From Tetrastigma voinierianum (taxonomy: Eukaryota; Streptophyta; Magnoliopsida; Vitales; Vitaceae): a stretch of DNA of 64,000 nucleotides. The DNA lies in assembly GCA_016808115.1 (NCBI GenBank), contig JAEQBH010000651.1, forward strand, positions 1,488,001 through 1,552,000, written 5' to 3'. Positions 11,471 through 23,065 of the stretch are shown piece after piece. A program made the translations under genes and the position numbers. The notes beneath the pieces are model-generated. The model was not told the DNA's origin. It did no database searches and worked only from the letters and a program-made list of their open reading frames with translations. The stretch's first letter is position 1; every line of letters begins with the position of its first letter.

Positions 11471-12600
11471 TGGATCTCAAACCCCTGCCTGTGGAATTAA
11501 AATATGCATTTTGGAAGAAAACAAGCGTGTTATCCGATTGTATGTCGTCAGCTGGCTGACCATCCCCATATAGGAAGACAATCTGCTTTGCCTCCTCGAA
11601 GATGAACAAGCAAGCTTTGGGGTGGAAAAATTCTGATTTAAGGCATCAACAATATGCACCACATCATTTATTTAAGAAGAAGAGTCAAGGCATTAGGCAT
11701 CCTGGAGATTGAATCCTCACATGCAGGAGGTAGTTCGCATTGAAGTCTTAAAGTTGCTACAAGCCGGTATCATTTATCCCATATCTGATAGCACTTGGGT
11801 AAGTCCAACCCAGGTGGTGCCCAAGAAGTCAGGGGTGACCATTGTAAAAAATGAAAAGGGCGAGGAGTTGTCTACCGCCTTACATGGTTGGAGATACGCA
11901 TAGATTGAAGGTAGAAATGTAGTAACAAGAAAGATCGCTTCACTTGCCCTTCATTGATCGGCTTCTTGAGAGGGTTGGGCACCCATTCTATTGCTTTTTG
12001 GATAGGTATTCGGGATTTTCAGATAGAGATCGCGCAGAAGATCAAGAAAAGACCACCTTTGCGCCACGTTTGAACTTATGCTTACGGGAGGATGCCTTTT
12101 GGTCTTTGCAACGCCCTGCCACCTTCCAGTGTATGCCGTATATTCGATATGGTGGGCGTATAATGGAAGTATACATGGATGACGCATCGTGTATGGAGGT
12201 GACTTTGAAGAATGTCGACTAATCTTGGAAGGCGTCTGTAGAGGTGCATTGAAAAGAACACAGTGCTTTCGGGAGAAATGCCATTTTATGGTGAACTAAG
12301 ACGCTAGTATGTCATTTCCAAAGAGAATAGTTGACAAGGAAAAACCTTATTTCCAAACTGCCTTCTCCAACAAATGTAAAAATAAGCTAGGCAATCCCTT
12401 GGCCATCCGTGCTTTTACACAGGAGATTCATTAAGGACTTTTCAAGATTGCTCTTTATGTTTCCGCCGAGAAAGATGCTAAATTTTTCGGGATAGAGACC
12501 GTCAAGAGCTGCAGCGTCGAGGTCCCGGACCACCGGACCAATAGTGGCACCCAATTGCGCTGCCTGAGATGTGTGCTGGCAGATTCTATTGGAGCTTCTT
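11471..12600 (+). pseudogene. Element B reverse transcriptase, frameshifted
   Basis: RT copies element RNA into DNA. The frame at 11,709 reads MNPHMQEVVRIEVLKLLQ, then GIIYPISDSTWVSPTQVVPK, the fingers region of Ty3/gypsy RT. A second frame from 11,944 reads LPFIDRLLERVG, YCFLDRYSG and EDQEKTTFA, and the catalytic centre VYMDDAS at 12,172-12,183, so both Asp residues of the DD motif are retained. After 12,222 the frame continues with CHFMVN (near 12,280) and FSKIA-type palm/thumb residues. Stops, such as the one after HGWRYA at 11,901, and at least three frameshifts disable it. Confidence 0.8.
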
Positions 12601-12639
12601 GGACAAAGAGAAGGTGGAAAACCTTATAGTCTATTGCAA

Positions 12640-12850
12640 GCAAAACCTTGTCAAGTACAAAGTGAAACTATACTACTGCAGAAGAATTATTGCAGTGTGT
12701 GTTTAGACAAATTTCTTCGAGCATACTTGGTTAGCTTGATATAGCTATTTTATACTGGTTCCGCTTTGAAATATCTTCAAACAAGAAAATGCTAAGGGTG
12801 TTCTATCCGATGGGTTCTTCTACTGTAAATTTAATTTGTACCATGACGTA
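12640..12850 (+). pseudogene. Element B RNase H, degenerate
   Basis: RNase H removes template RNA. Pieces recognisable in shifting frames are YYC..EELL..CVF, SSILG and a K-rich KKMLR segment near 12,790. They correspond in order to the ELLAVVFA, SYLLGSK and LTKKDAKPR regions of Ty3/gypsy RNase H. Catalytic residues cannot be read confidently. The domain stops shortly before element C begins at 13,024. Confidence 0.55.
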
Positions 12851-13023
12851 GAGTAATGTTATGGCGCACTCATCTCAAGATTCAACCATAGCCCACAACA
12901 ACACTCATAGTCTCCAATAAATGATGAATTTCCAACAATCTATAATGCAAATGGAGAATGCCTCGGCATAAATTTCACACATCACACCTCTCTACAACAG
13001 AGAAATCCAAATTAGATTGAAAT
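12851..13023 (+). other. Element B RNase H-integrase spacer, left half
   Basis: Short stretch between RNase H and the insertion point of element C. The text resumes at 24,417 beyond C with a WDEP...FKYRATL segment that normally lies between RNase H and integrase. Confidence 0.4.
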
Positions 13024-14413
13024 TGATATCACACATTTGAGTAATGAATTATAGTAGAATTTAGCACATCTAAACTGCAAGTTACCCACACACCGGCATA
13101 AGGATAGGTGGTACTTTTATCTTCTATGTTAGGACTTGTGCAATCTTCTGTGTCTAGGAAACGAAGTGGACAAGGATGTATGTCCCAGCTTCAATATAGC
13201 TAATAAGGATAATTAAGAATAATTTATTACAGTCCTGAATCCTGCTGAATACTAAGAAAGACCAGAGGATCATGCACCTGGGCATTATCTCATGCAAAAT
13301 CCCATGACAACCTATGTAAGTGGCATACATTTTGTACCCAGATAAACCAATATCAGACTCTGCACAACTTGCATAAAAATTGATAGTGGCGAAATTGTAC
13401 CGGTACATCACTAACATGTACCGGTACAACTGCATGGGAATTGCGAGATTGGGCCAGAAATTCGATCAATACGCAAGGGCACTCCTGTCAATGAACCAAA
13501 ATGGGAAAATCACATCGAGGGGTAAAGCAAGAGGACACAAGTAATAGGCAGCTTTTGGACTTCTGTATTTAGGCTTTGAAAGGAGAAGAGTTTTTCTCCA
13601 TTTTGAGTTGGAACTTATAGATCCGTATTTTAAGATTTCTTTTCTATCAAAGTTTGCACTCAAGCGTTTGTAATCTTTCAACAGTAAATACTATCGTTTT
13701 AAATCCTAATATCTCTCTATTCATCCCCGCCAGCAAGAGAATTTCTGATTTCAAAAGGTACTGCTTTTATTACAATCAGCTTCAATTATACTGGTTCTTA
13801 TAAGTTTTATGGAGTTCTAAACCTTACCCGCCTGGAATCCACCTGGGAAACTCACCCCGACTAAGGGATAGTCCTCACCTTCTTTTGATCTTTAATGGAT
13901 TGTGTAATATTAACTACTGCAGTGTAAGAGTTGTAAATCTTAGTCAAGATTCTGATAATCAACGAGGTATCCTCTCAGACACGTTGTGATTGACTGCGAA
14001 TTCAAGCTAAGGGTTCAGACACCTGAGAAATTAAGGTTTAGTATTACTCGATCATCTTTATTTTCCAAAGAGTATATAAAGATAAACTTCCATCGCACCT
14101 GCGATCAATGGTTCCTAGATGAGTTTATAAACAAGAGTGCGGACTTAGCACGATCTTGATGGTGGAACCCTAAAAATCCCAGCAATTGTCTTTCTATTTT
14201 AAAACATTCAAACCAATCAACCATTCAGTCAACCAACACAACCTTTACAATTCCTCTTTAAATCATACCCTTATTGAGAATAGCTCCACTGGTCGAGCAA
14301 ATTAGACCACTCCTCGTGAGATGACCTCGTGGGATTCCTATAGTATACGTTAGACAAATCAGAATTCCTACGCTGGGAATAATTCGGCACACCTAATAAT
14401 AAGGGATTTAAGA
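13024..14413 (+). repeat. Element C 5' LTR
   Basis: It starts TGATATCACACAT, matching TGATGGTCACACAT at 23,066, and ends just before the primer site at 14,416. A TATA box is at 14,073. Compared with the 3' copy, differences are mostly indels of one to several bases. Confidence 0.75.
14073..14080 (+). promoter_or_regulatory. TATA box of C 5' LTR
   Basis: TATATAAAGATAAA occurs here and at 24,081 in the 3' LTR. The spacing leaves about 1.05 kb of U3 and about 0.34 kb of R plus U5. Confidence 0.5.
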
Positions 14414-14414
14414 T

Positions 14415-14437
14415 TTGGCGCCACTACGGGAGTGGCG
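14415..14437 (+). promoter_or_regulatory. Element C primer site, overlapping a 7-bp-stem hairpin
   Basis: TTTGGCGCCACTACGGGAG directly follows the LTR. The first seven bases TGGCGCC fit a tRNA-Asp primer site; the rest departs from GTTGCCGGGGA. The bases CGCCACT (14,419-14,425) and AGTGGCG (14,431-14,437) are perfect inverted repeats around a loop ACGGG. Confidence 0.55.
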
Positions 14438-14665
14438 TACTAAACTAAGTTGACTAAGAGAGTTGAGGTAACGGTAATTGCATTGCAAATCCGCACGCTT
14501 CCATTTTTCTTTTATTTGTTTTGTTTTAGCTGGAAATCTCGTTTCGACAAAGTGTTTAGTGCATGCTCGTCAGTCTCGCAAATGCAGCAACGCCGACTTA
14601 GTACACAGTGTTTCTTAGAACTTCCGATCCATAAGTCAACCTTTCCGTGATAACATTTTACCTAA
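14438..14665 (+). other. Element C leader
   Basis: Untranslated leader. The 66-codon ORF at 14,450-14,650 has no motif and lies where a leader is expected. Confidence 0.45.
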
Positions 14666-16240
14666 ATGGATCATCCTTGGAATCAGCAACATGTATTTAA
14701 TGAAAATACTCAAAGGATTCCTGTTAACCCACAAGGACTCGGAATGTAAACCTGCCAACATGGTCAGGTTACACCCCAAAGAGTAACCCTGTGAGTAGAG
14801 GGGGAAATGTTAACCTAAACAACCAATATAGAGGCCTCCGCTCCTTGGCACGACAAAGAGAACCCTTAGAGAAACTTACAACCCCAAAGGACTACAAACT
14901 AATTCAGCCCATTTTCCGAAGAGGCTACCCAATTCTCAATGTAGTTTAAATGATCCGCTTTTAATTGAGTATCATGGTTCAACTGAGAACCCTTATTCAT
15001 TCATGAGATTTGAAGATGTCCGCAGTGTATCCCTCCACCGGTTCACCCCTCCACATAAATTTGTCTAAATTTACTTTTTCAAAGGAGAAGGCTAAAATTG
15101 CTTCATTCCGTCCCTAATTCAATTCTCTACATACATGCGAAATGAGTTCCTCAGTCAAAATTTCCCTCCCGCACGTATCGCCTCTTATAGCGAGCAATCT
15201 TAACTTTTCTCTCAAGCCAGAACCCCTTCGCAGTTTATGGGAAAGATATAAGGATCTCCAAGGCATCCTCACCCATGATTGGAATGTAGACAAATATGTG
15301 CATACTTCATCAAGGATTATCCCCCGACACAAACAGAGACATCCAAATGATGTGTGCCGAGAATTTTAAGAGTGAAAGAGTTATTAGGGAAGCAATTCAA
15401 CTTTTGATACTTATATAAGAATGCTCAACTGGGAGATCACACCTTCAGAGACTGTCAAAGTGCATAGTACATCGCCAAATAACTATATTTAAGAGAAATG
15501 ATGAGTTGCGCTAAAAATTGCTAATTTAACAAGGAAACCGAGGCCATAGAGATGAAGGTACGAGGTAACTAGCGCACTTCAGTCACCTCTGTGACCCATC
15601 AACCCAGAGTGGAGGAAATAAGGCATTATATGGATGATCCTAATGACTAAACTAGTGAAGTGCCCAAACCTTCCCCAAGTAAAAGGCGCAATGCAAATAG
15701 AGTGGTGCCAATGTCTTTAATTACCAAAGAAACCTTTAAACCTCCATTCTCAAACATATAACTCGATGGGCACCCCAATTTTTAGTTGGAGGAATAAGGA
15801 GGCTAAAGAACTGCCAACAAACTACTACCTCATACCAAACCATGGCTTTACAAACCCATTCCACCATTTCAGAATCAAGGCCATCAAGGATTCCTCTTAA
15901 TCAAGGTTTCCAACATCAGTCAATGGACTCCATCACCACAAACTATCAACCCCGTGATAAGAGTAGCAAGTCTCGGGAGGATAGTTACGTCAGACAAAAC
16001 CTAGCAATCCACAAACACAGACTCGAACTGTCTCCGAATGATGAGATCCCAGACAACCAAGTTAACCTCATCTATAGGTAACCCTTCAACAAGAAAAGGG
16101 AAACTCCCATCTCAAATTCCTATTCAAAATCCACAAGCACAAAATAGCACGGTTCAGACCACCGAGGATACCTTCGAATCGTAAGGTCACAATACCTTCA
16201 AGTGGTAAGGTAGTTGATAAACCATTCCAACCCGAACCAT
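14666..16240 (+). pseudogene. gag: Element C gag, frameshifted
   Basis: The ATG at 14,666 opens MDHPWNQQHVFNENTQRIPV, after which the frame breaks. The conserved gag core is recovered at 15,142-15,369 as LRSLWERYKDLQGILTHDWN, then YVHTSSRI and DTNRDIQMMCAENF. These correspond to the usual ERYKDL...PHHG...FYxGL...G(G)xF series of Athila-group gag. A Gln/Ser/Pro-rich tail at 15,842-16,240 precedes the protease region. It differs from the gag of element B in its N-terminus, in line with a different LTR family. Not functional. Confidence 0.7.
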
Positions 16241-16990
16241 CACAAGAGTCTCAAAGTGAATCGTTAGAGAAGATGAAATATCAAACAAGCCTATGTCCCT
16301 AATAACATGAATTTGATGATCACTCCATGAGAAGATAAGTCTACCCATATCCCTCTCCGTACTCCATAAATCTACATATAGATTGAGAGCACCAAAGAAA
16401 GTGAATAACCATGCTGAAATCTCTATAGTTGTTCGGGCCATGAAACTGAACATTCCCTAGATGCCATTACAAATCCCATCATATGCTAAATTTTAAAGGA
16501 TTAAAAATGAAAAGGAAATTAGGTAATAACAAGAGGTATCTATGATTGAACAATCTACTTCTAATTGGAACAACTTGGCTCCAAAATACAAAGACCTTGT
16601 GAAGTCCTACTATTTCATATAGAGGGGAAATCCAAAGTAGGGGCATGGTTTTGTTTTGGACTTAGGGCAAGTGTTAATCCGTTACTTACCTTATATGGAC
16701 CCAGGTTAGAGAATTAGAGCCAACCACCTACATCACCTCCAATTGGCTGACCGTAGTGTAAAATCTTAGGAATAGTGGTACAAGTGGACAAATTTTTATA
16801 TGTGGATTTTGCTGTGCTGACACTACAACCTGTGGCGACCTCAAGGAACCTGGTCCGCACTCGGTCGACCATTCCTCGCAACCGCTAGTCGCCATTATAC
16901 ATTGGTGGGAGGCCTAATGACACTATCGTTTGGGTAAAGGACTCGTTAACTGAATATTTTCAATGTTATTAGCGAATGGGAGAAGAAGAT
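16241..16990 (+). pseudogene. Element C pre-protease and aspartic protease, broken
   Basis: From 16,241 the text reads KPFQPEPSQESQSES, then segments normally read as NIPLLDAI and ILKDL, which come just before protease in this group. Protease follows at about 16,640-16,960 with DLGASVNPLLTLYGP, IVVQVDKFLYVDFAVL and TIPRNR. The active-site D-L-G-A is retained here, unlike in element B. Multiple stops and frameshifts are present. Confidence 0.7.
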
Positions 16991-17170
16991 TTTTGTGAAA
17001 TTAATATGGTCGATTCCGGTACAAAATACCCGGATAATGTCTCTACATGACGATCCTCTTTAAGTCATGTTTGGTCAGCCCGAATGGAAGAGGAAGTGAC
17101 CACACCGAGTCGTAGTTTCTGCAGCACTCTTTTAATCGAGCAGAAGATGTATTGGAAGTTAATGGGTGGA
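16991..17170 (+). other. Element C protease-RT linker
   Basis: Acidic, low-conservation stretch leading into RT. No domain seen. Confidence 0.4.
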
Positions 17171-18170
17171 CACCTAAATGGAACCACCAAACGGGGGATA
17201 AGACATTGCCTTCGAGGAGAGGCCACCTGCTTGAGCTAAAACCTTACCAACACATCTCAGCTCATGCATTCTAGAGAGAACACTTTTCCAGTAATCATAT
17301 CTTCCTCTATTAGATTCTGACTCAAGAAACTCAATCTTAGAAATATTGAAACCCGCAGGACTTTTAGTCGACAATCTGCAGATATTATGGGAATTACCCT
17401 CGACCGCATCATTATAGAATTCAATAGAAGAGGACAAGAACCTTTCTAGCAAATCATGTAGACGACAACCCAATAATGAAAGTTAGAAGTGGTGAAGAAT
17501 AAAGTTTCAACCTCTTGATGGTTATTTACCCTATCGCAGATAGTAAGGGTTAGTCCAATTACTGTGAAGTTCCTAAGAAGCCTGGAATCACTTCGTGAGT
17601 TGCCAATGAAAATAATAGTCATCCCACCTCCAGGTCACTCTGCCTCGTAGATGGAGGTGTGCATAGATTAGGAAGCTTAAGGGTACCCGTGAGATCTCCA
17701 TTTTCCTTCCGCCATTGATCAAATGATGTAGAGCTTGTGGCATGAATTTTATCGTTTTCTGATGGCACCTGTGGTACAATCAAATTGAGATAGCTTTGGG
17801 AAGATCAAGAAAACTATATCACTTGCCCTTTGGGTACTCTTCGCTTTAGGAAAATGCTTTTGGACTATGCAACGCACCCGAACTTAAACGAGCGCATGGA
17901 CGTAATCTTGATGATAGAAACTATATCGGATTTTCTCATGGACGCATTTCGCGGTGACTCATTTGAGAACTACTTAGAGAACTTACGTAAGGTTTTAGAG
18001 AGGCAAGAGAAAATCTTGTGTTAAATTGGGAAAATGTCATCATGGTAACACAAGGAATCATTTTAGGCCACATAGCATCAAAGATGAATTGAAGGATAAG
18101 GCCAAAGTCATTGATTTAACTACCTAATTCCACAAAGGTGTTAGAGATATAAGGTCATTTTATTGTTGGC
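17171..18170 (+). pseudogene. Element C reverse transcriptase, broken
   Basis: It opens with LPSRRGHLLELKPYQHISAH and FPVIISSS, the segment that precedes RT fingers in Athila-group pol. Later pieces are PKKPGITSVVANENN (17,570), ENYITCPLGTLRF (17,810) and DFLMDAFRGDSFENYLENL with LRKVLERQEKI (17,930-18,015). The last piece is where FMDDFSVF normally lies. The catalytic MDD has been altered (MDAFRGD), so at least one catalytic residue or its spacing is lost. Several reading frames are needed to follow it. Confidence 0.7.
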
Positions 18171-18640
18171 TTTATATATTTATAAAAGATTTAGTGCTAT
18201 ATCCCTACTTATGTACTTTCATTTGTCAAGGATGTCCCTTTCACATGCTTGTGACACCGCTTTACTGGTTAAAAAACATGCTAGTGTCACCCTCCAATCA
18301 TGCGGTCCCCTAATTGAACCTTCCATCGAGACTGCAAGGACGCTAAAGGATTATGCCATAGGGGTCAGAAACAAGAGGGAAGACAAAAAAGGCTGGTCAT
18401 TTACGCCGCATAAGACATTAGACTCGCCTAGCCAACTACACGAATCACGTAAAAGGAGTTTCTAAATGGCTGCTGGCTCTTAGAAAATTCAGGCCAGAGA
18501 CATCATATTCTCCTGCAGACCATCTTCGTGACTACAGCCTGCCACTGGGCTTCTGCTGCAGATACGAAACCAAGTTAACTAGGGTGGATTTACCAGTGTC
18601 AAGAATTCAACTTGACCATTACAAGGATAAAAAGGGGGTT
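18171..18640 (+). pseudogene. Element C RNase H, broken
   Basis: The 100-codon frame at 18,163-18,465 reads IYKRFSAISLLM, then KHASVTLQSCGPLIEPS, DYAIGVRNKREDKKG and HKTLDSPSQLHESRKR. These follow the RT thumb and RNase H order (FYRRFIKDFSKI, APIM..P, DASDYAVGAVL, ASKTLDSAQ). The frame continues with a DKKGVENGHDHLS-like segment at about 18,625. Catalytic acidic residues are only partly retained. Confidence 0.65.
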
Positions 18641-19975
18641 GAGAATGGTCACGATCATTTATCTCATTAGTTCCAGAATCCAACTCCCCATGCATACCCA
18701 TAGTGATAGTTTTCCCGGAGGAGCATTTCTTGCTCTCGTTTCATACTCATGGTATGACATTGTGAACTACCTCGGTGAATCGCCGATTCACCCCACAATG
18801 GACCCTCAAAGAGAAAAAAAGAAATTTTATTGTGATATTATACATAGAAAATACTTTGATGATCCATCTATTAAATACCGTCAGATCAAATAAATGATAG
18901 ATGTGAAAGGTGTGGAGGATTTGTCCTTTACATTCCAAGCCTTCGGAGGATATTTCACTGTAAAACCAAGCAGATAAGATTCAAAAGCCTGGGCTTTATC
19001 AGCCCACCTTATTTAAGGATTGCTTTAACAAATGAAGCAAAGAACTAGGAGGGGTAAATAAACGAAATACATGCCTACACTTCAATTCTTTAATTATTGA
19101 AATTTTGATTATGGGGTATAGGACTTCATGTAAATTTTTCCCCTTCTTGTGGGCACTTCTACATTTTATTATCCGTTGATTACGTGTCTAAGTGGGCTGA
19201 GGCGATTCCAATCGAGAACTAATGACCACAAGAAGGTTTTGAAATTAGTATAAAAGAAACAGCATTTTTTCGCTTGAACTCCTGCAATCATTAGTGATGG
19301 GCGGACTCCATTTTAACTCGACCTTTGAAAATCTGTTAAAAATATGGAGTCACCCATAAAGTATCAATAGCTTACCACCACGTGCACTTCAATGGTCAAG
19401 CCGAGCTCGCTGGTTAGGAGATAAAACATATTTTTGGAAAAACTCGCGTCTCCAATCGCAAAGATCACAACGCCTTACCGATGCTTCCTCTGGCCACCGC
19501 ATCGCCTTTAAAAACCTGTTTTTGCAGTTCCTATAGGCTAGTTGCAGGAAAGGCTTGCCATTTGCCAGTAGAGATGGAACACCGCTTATCGGGCTATTCA
19601 AACTTTAATAGATCTAACTAAGTAAGTAAGCAAATACTTATCGCAGTTTAAATGAATCCTCAAGAACCGCTGCTGAGTCGATGAAAGCCTCACTTAAGGA
19701 AGGAGCGGCCGTTAATCGCGACAACCACAAGCCGAAAACTTTCAACCACGCCTAGAAGGTACGCGCATGTACTCCCGGTCAGTGACTGCCCCCGGAAAGC
19801 TCCGCTCCCGCTGGACTGGCCCATTCATTGTTAGCGCGTAGTTTATCCACGAGCCGCGGAGATCAAAAAATCCTACACCGGAAAATCCTCAAAGTGAATG
19901 GCCAGCGCCAAACCATTCTCGAGCATCTCAATACTCGTTATGGCGTGAAGATTTGGTAGATCCGCTTCTACCAAG
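18641..19975 (+). pseudogene. Element C integrase, broken
   Basis: Integrase would insert the DNA copy. In order I see a spacer with HAYP and IVNYLGESP-like residues; GGYFTVK (18,940) at the zinc-binding N-terminus; TNDHKKVLKLV (19,210); and AIISDGRTPF (19,280), holding the second catalytic Asp. Then come PSS/QAELA-type residues (19,390) and a C-terminal PGKLRSRWTGPFIV (19,795) and KVNGQRQTILEHLNTRYG-like ending (19,890-19,950). Stops and indels are frequent. The end near 19,975 is inferred from the domain's usual end. Confidence 0.7.
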
Positions 19976-20759
19976 CCTCCTTCCGCAACCTCATTCTCCA
20001 CTTGTCAGACATCGCTTTGATTTTATTTTGTTCTCGCTTCGATTTTATTGTTTTACTTACCGTTTTCACAAAGAAATAAAAAATCGGGGCCTTGCTTTAA
20101 CCAGTCAAATCATAAAATTTTAGTTTATCTGTGATACCGCTTATTTCGCCAGAAAGGGACACCACAACGTAATCCATGCGTCGATATGTTCAAATAATAA
20201 ATTTTTGAAATATGCCTTTTGAGTATTATGTTTAACCCGTAGTCAAAATATACCCGTGCATTTCATTCCCTCTCACATCATTTTATCATGACGTACATCT
20301 AAGGTAAGACACAACAAGCCAGGGTTTCCCAGAATTGTCCTCAGGCATTCTACCTCATCACACACACAAACCACACTTATGGCCGCTTTCGACGAACTTA
20401 TTATTATTCTAATTGTGCATCACTGAACCGGCTGCGTTAACTTATGATCCTAGTTCTTATGGAACATCTCAGAGTACCTGGAAATGATTAGAGGCCATTA
20501 TTTTCAGATACCCATAGATTCAGTGGTTCCCATCCCTGTAACTCCATTTTGGAGCTTTCAGTTAATAAGTTATTCAACCTAGGAATCCCACTTGTGGAAC
20601 AAACAGTGGGATCTTATGAAGAGATTGAAGGTCCTAATCAATTACGCACTAAGTCTCCACTAATGCGCCGCTGTACCTGAACAAGAGAAAAAGGCTACAA
20701 GAAAACCGATGAGGCAGTAGTTGGAAAATAAAATGCATAGGGCACCACTGCTCCAAAGG

Positions 20760-20761
<2 letters not shown>

Positions 20762-20809
<48 letters not shown>
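20762..20809. repeat. (TA)n microsatellite
   Basis: About 24 uninterrupted TA units, followed by an A-rich stretch at 20,810-20,830. Confidence 0.95.
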
Positions 20810-20814
<5 letters not shown>

Positions 20815-21764
20815 AATCAAAAAAAAAAATCATTAGAAACAAGCAAGACTGTTATAATTTAAACATGTAACCTAAGACAACTCTACAAAAATCCGGGCAG
20901 GCCAAATTGTACCTGCACATTAAAATCAGACCGATAACTTATTCAAAAGTGGGCAAGAGGAAATTGTAACCCAAGACATTAACATGTACCAGACAAACCT
21001 ACCTGGATTCAAAGGTAGTGAGCTTTGAACCAAAAACCTGCCACCTCTTCATTTTCCAAATGCTTTTCAAGACCCACGTTGAGCTCCCAGCCTTACTTAT
21101 CACACAAGTGTCTCTAAGTTTGCTTATTTCCGCCAGCTCTATCATCCCGGCCTGATTGTCAGCAAATAATCATGGCAAGCCCCTACCAATCCCTACTAGC
21201 ATTGTCGATCTCCTCTTGTTATACATGGATTTGTTTTGTCGGGTCACTGGGTATTTTTGGTACCTGTGGTTGGAGCTTCGGCCAAGTAGGTATACCTGAA
21301 AACGCTATCTAATGTGCACAAAATACCAGACCGCTCGAATGTGGCTCGTGGATCCGAAGGATATATATCTCGCTGAATCCGGTCGTTATTGCTATCATTG
21401 CCATATCTAAGGCTGCCTAAGAATATCAGAAAGAAGGCACTAGCTTCTCTATGGAAATGTCGTACGAAGCTGAACTGGCGCCTCCCACCCTATTAAAAGG
21501 AAGGGAAAAAGAGTAATCCTCTAAAGAGGAATTATCTGACAAGATGATGAAGAAATGAGGCGTATGTCCGTTGGAGGATTCGAGGGAGAGCACAACAAAA
21601 TGGACCCTACCAATTGCAAATAAAATTTGGCAGGGGTGTTAAATTGGAGACGTTATACTCTTCATCCCATCAGGATTATCCAGAATGTATATGCACTTCG
21701 TGCACCGAGGTTCGCTGATACTTTCACCTTCAAAGCGTCGAAACAACTTGAAGAGTAATCACGA

Positions 21765-22216
21765 TTGAAACCGACGAGACTTCGTGAATGGAAAGCGCCA
21801 GGTCACTCTTTGATTCGAGCAGCACATGCACTACATTATATTCTACCGCTGCTTCTGACCACCATATCCACTCGGGTTACACGACTTCGGCGCCCGCTTG
21901 TTTATCGAGGTGGCTATGTGCACCGGCCCACTTGCGCGGATTCAGAAAAAAGATTTCATTCCCCGGAAAGCTCAAACCGAACACGCCCGAAGGAACAAGA
22001 TCATTCAGCAATCAAATTAGGGTCGAGGGTAATGAAAAAGTCCTCACCCAAGAACAAATTCATGGTAATGAGGTTATGATCGGAAGTCGATTGACTATGA
22101 TTAGTCATAAGGGCGCAGAATGGTGGGACTTCTCAGAAGACCAAGGCAATTTAATATCTGCTCCCTTCACTTGTGACTCCGCATTGTGGAAGAAGCGGGA
22201 CAGGGGAACAGTTTAA
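21765..22216 (+). pseudogene. Hypothetical remnant in element C 3' region
   Basis: Two overlapping plus-strand frames, 104 and 142 codons, are among the longer ones in the window. I see no known domain, signal peptide or membrane helix. Their position after pol fits a decayed extra ORF of the element. The open frame could equally be chance in this GC-richer patch. No function is proposed. Confidence 0.25.
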
Positions 22217-23065
22217 AGAAAAGAGGGTGTTACTCAGGCGAAATGATCACAACAAGACTGAGGCTAAGAGCAAGGCGCGAATCCACTAGACCTCAGCCTC
22301 AAAGCCGTTTACCTCCCGGATCACTCTGATCCATGCCCCAAAGATCCATCGGTTACATCGCCATTGAAGAGGATGGAGCCATGATAGCAAGGGTCTTTGG
22401 CACCGGGCAAGCAGAAATGGATCGACGTCTCTAGGCTTGAGAGCCAAGACATTTTTCGTGGAGAGCCTACTGATATGCATGCTACCTCTCTGATTTCGGT
22501 GGCGGAGATTCAAGAATTAGATGACCTGTGGTAGGTCTATGACTTTCTTCGCATAGAGGACACAAGGCTGCTGACAATAGCTATATTTAGGCTGTTAGGG
22601 GTGTTGGAAACGTAGTGTGACCTTAGCTAGCGTTATGCCAACACCCATTTTGATCATTTACCTTTTCTTTTCGCTAAATTACCACTAAGGCAAAACTTTG
22701 GACTTTTGATTCTACTTATGCTGTTTCCTTCCGACATTGGCGCATGAGATGGTTACGTGTCTCATGCTATATGATTACTTACCTTATATCGACACAGCTC
22801 ATGTTCAGATGACTACCTTATACTTCTTAAAGTCCATAATCCTTATTTGAATAAATCCACTTTGTGGTTATAATGTTCACGTTGTACATGTGATCGTTTA
22901 AATGAGTCAGCGCCGGTGCATACTAAAGCGTGACATATTGTATTCTATAATTGCTATTTTGAGATTCTGCAAAAACTTGACTGTAATTTAACGCTTTGTT
23001 GGACCATACCTTGTGGGTAGTTTTGATCTAAATCTTGGCTAGTGGACTCAGTAAGACGCAGTCAG

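Larger units (their letters stand above)
19976..23065 (+). other. Element C 3' region after pol, function unknown
   Basis: Three kilobases lie between integrase and the 3' LTR. They contain a TA microsatellite (20,762-20,809) and overlapping plus-strand frames at 21,765-22,216. I do not recognise a conserved ORF3 here, unlike in elements B and I. Otherwise I see no gene, RNA or repeat. Confidence 0.5.
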
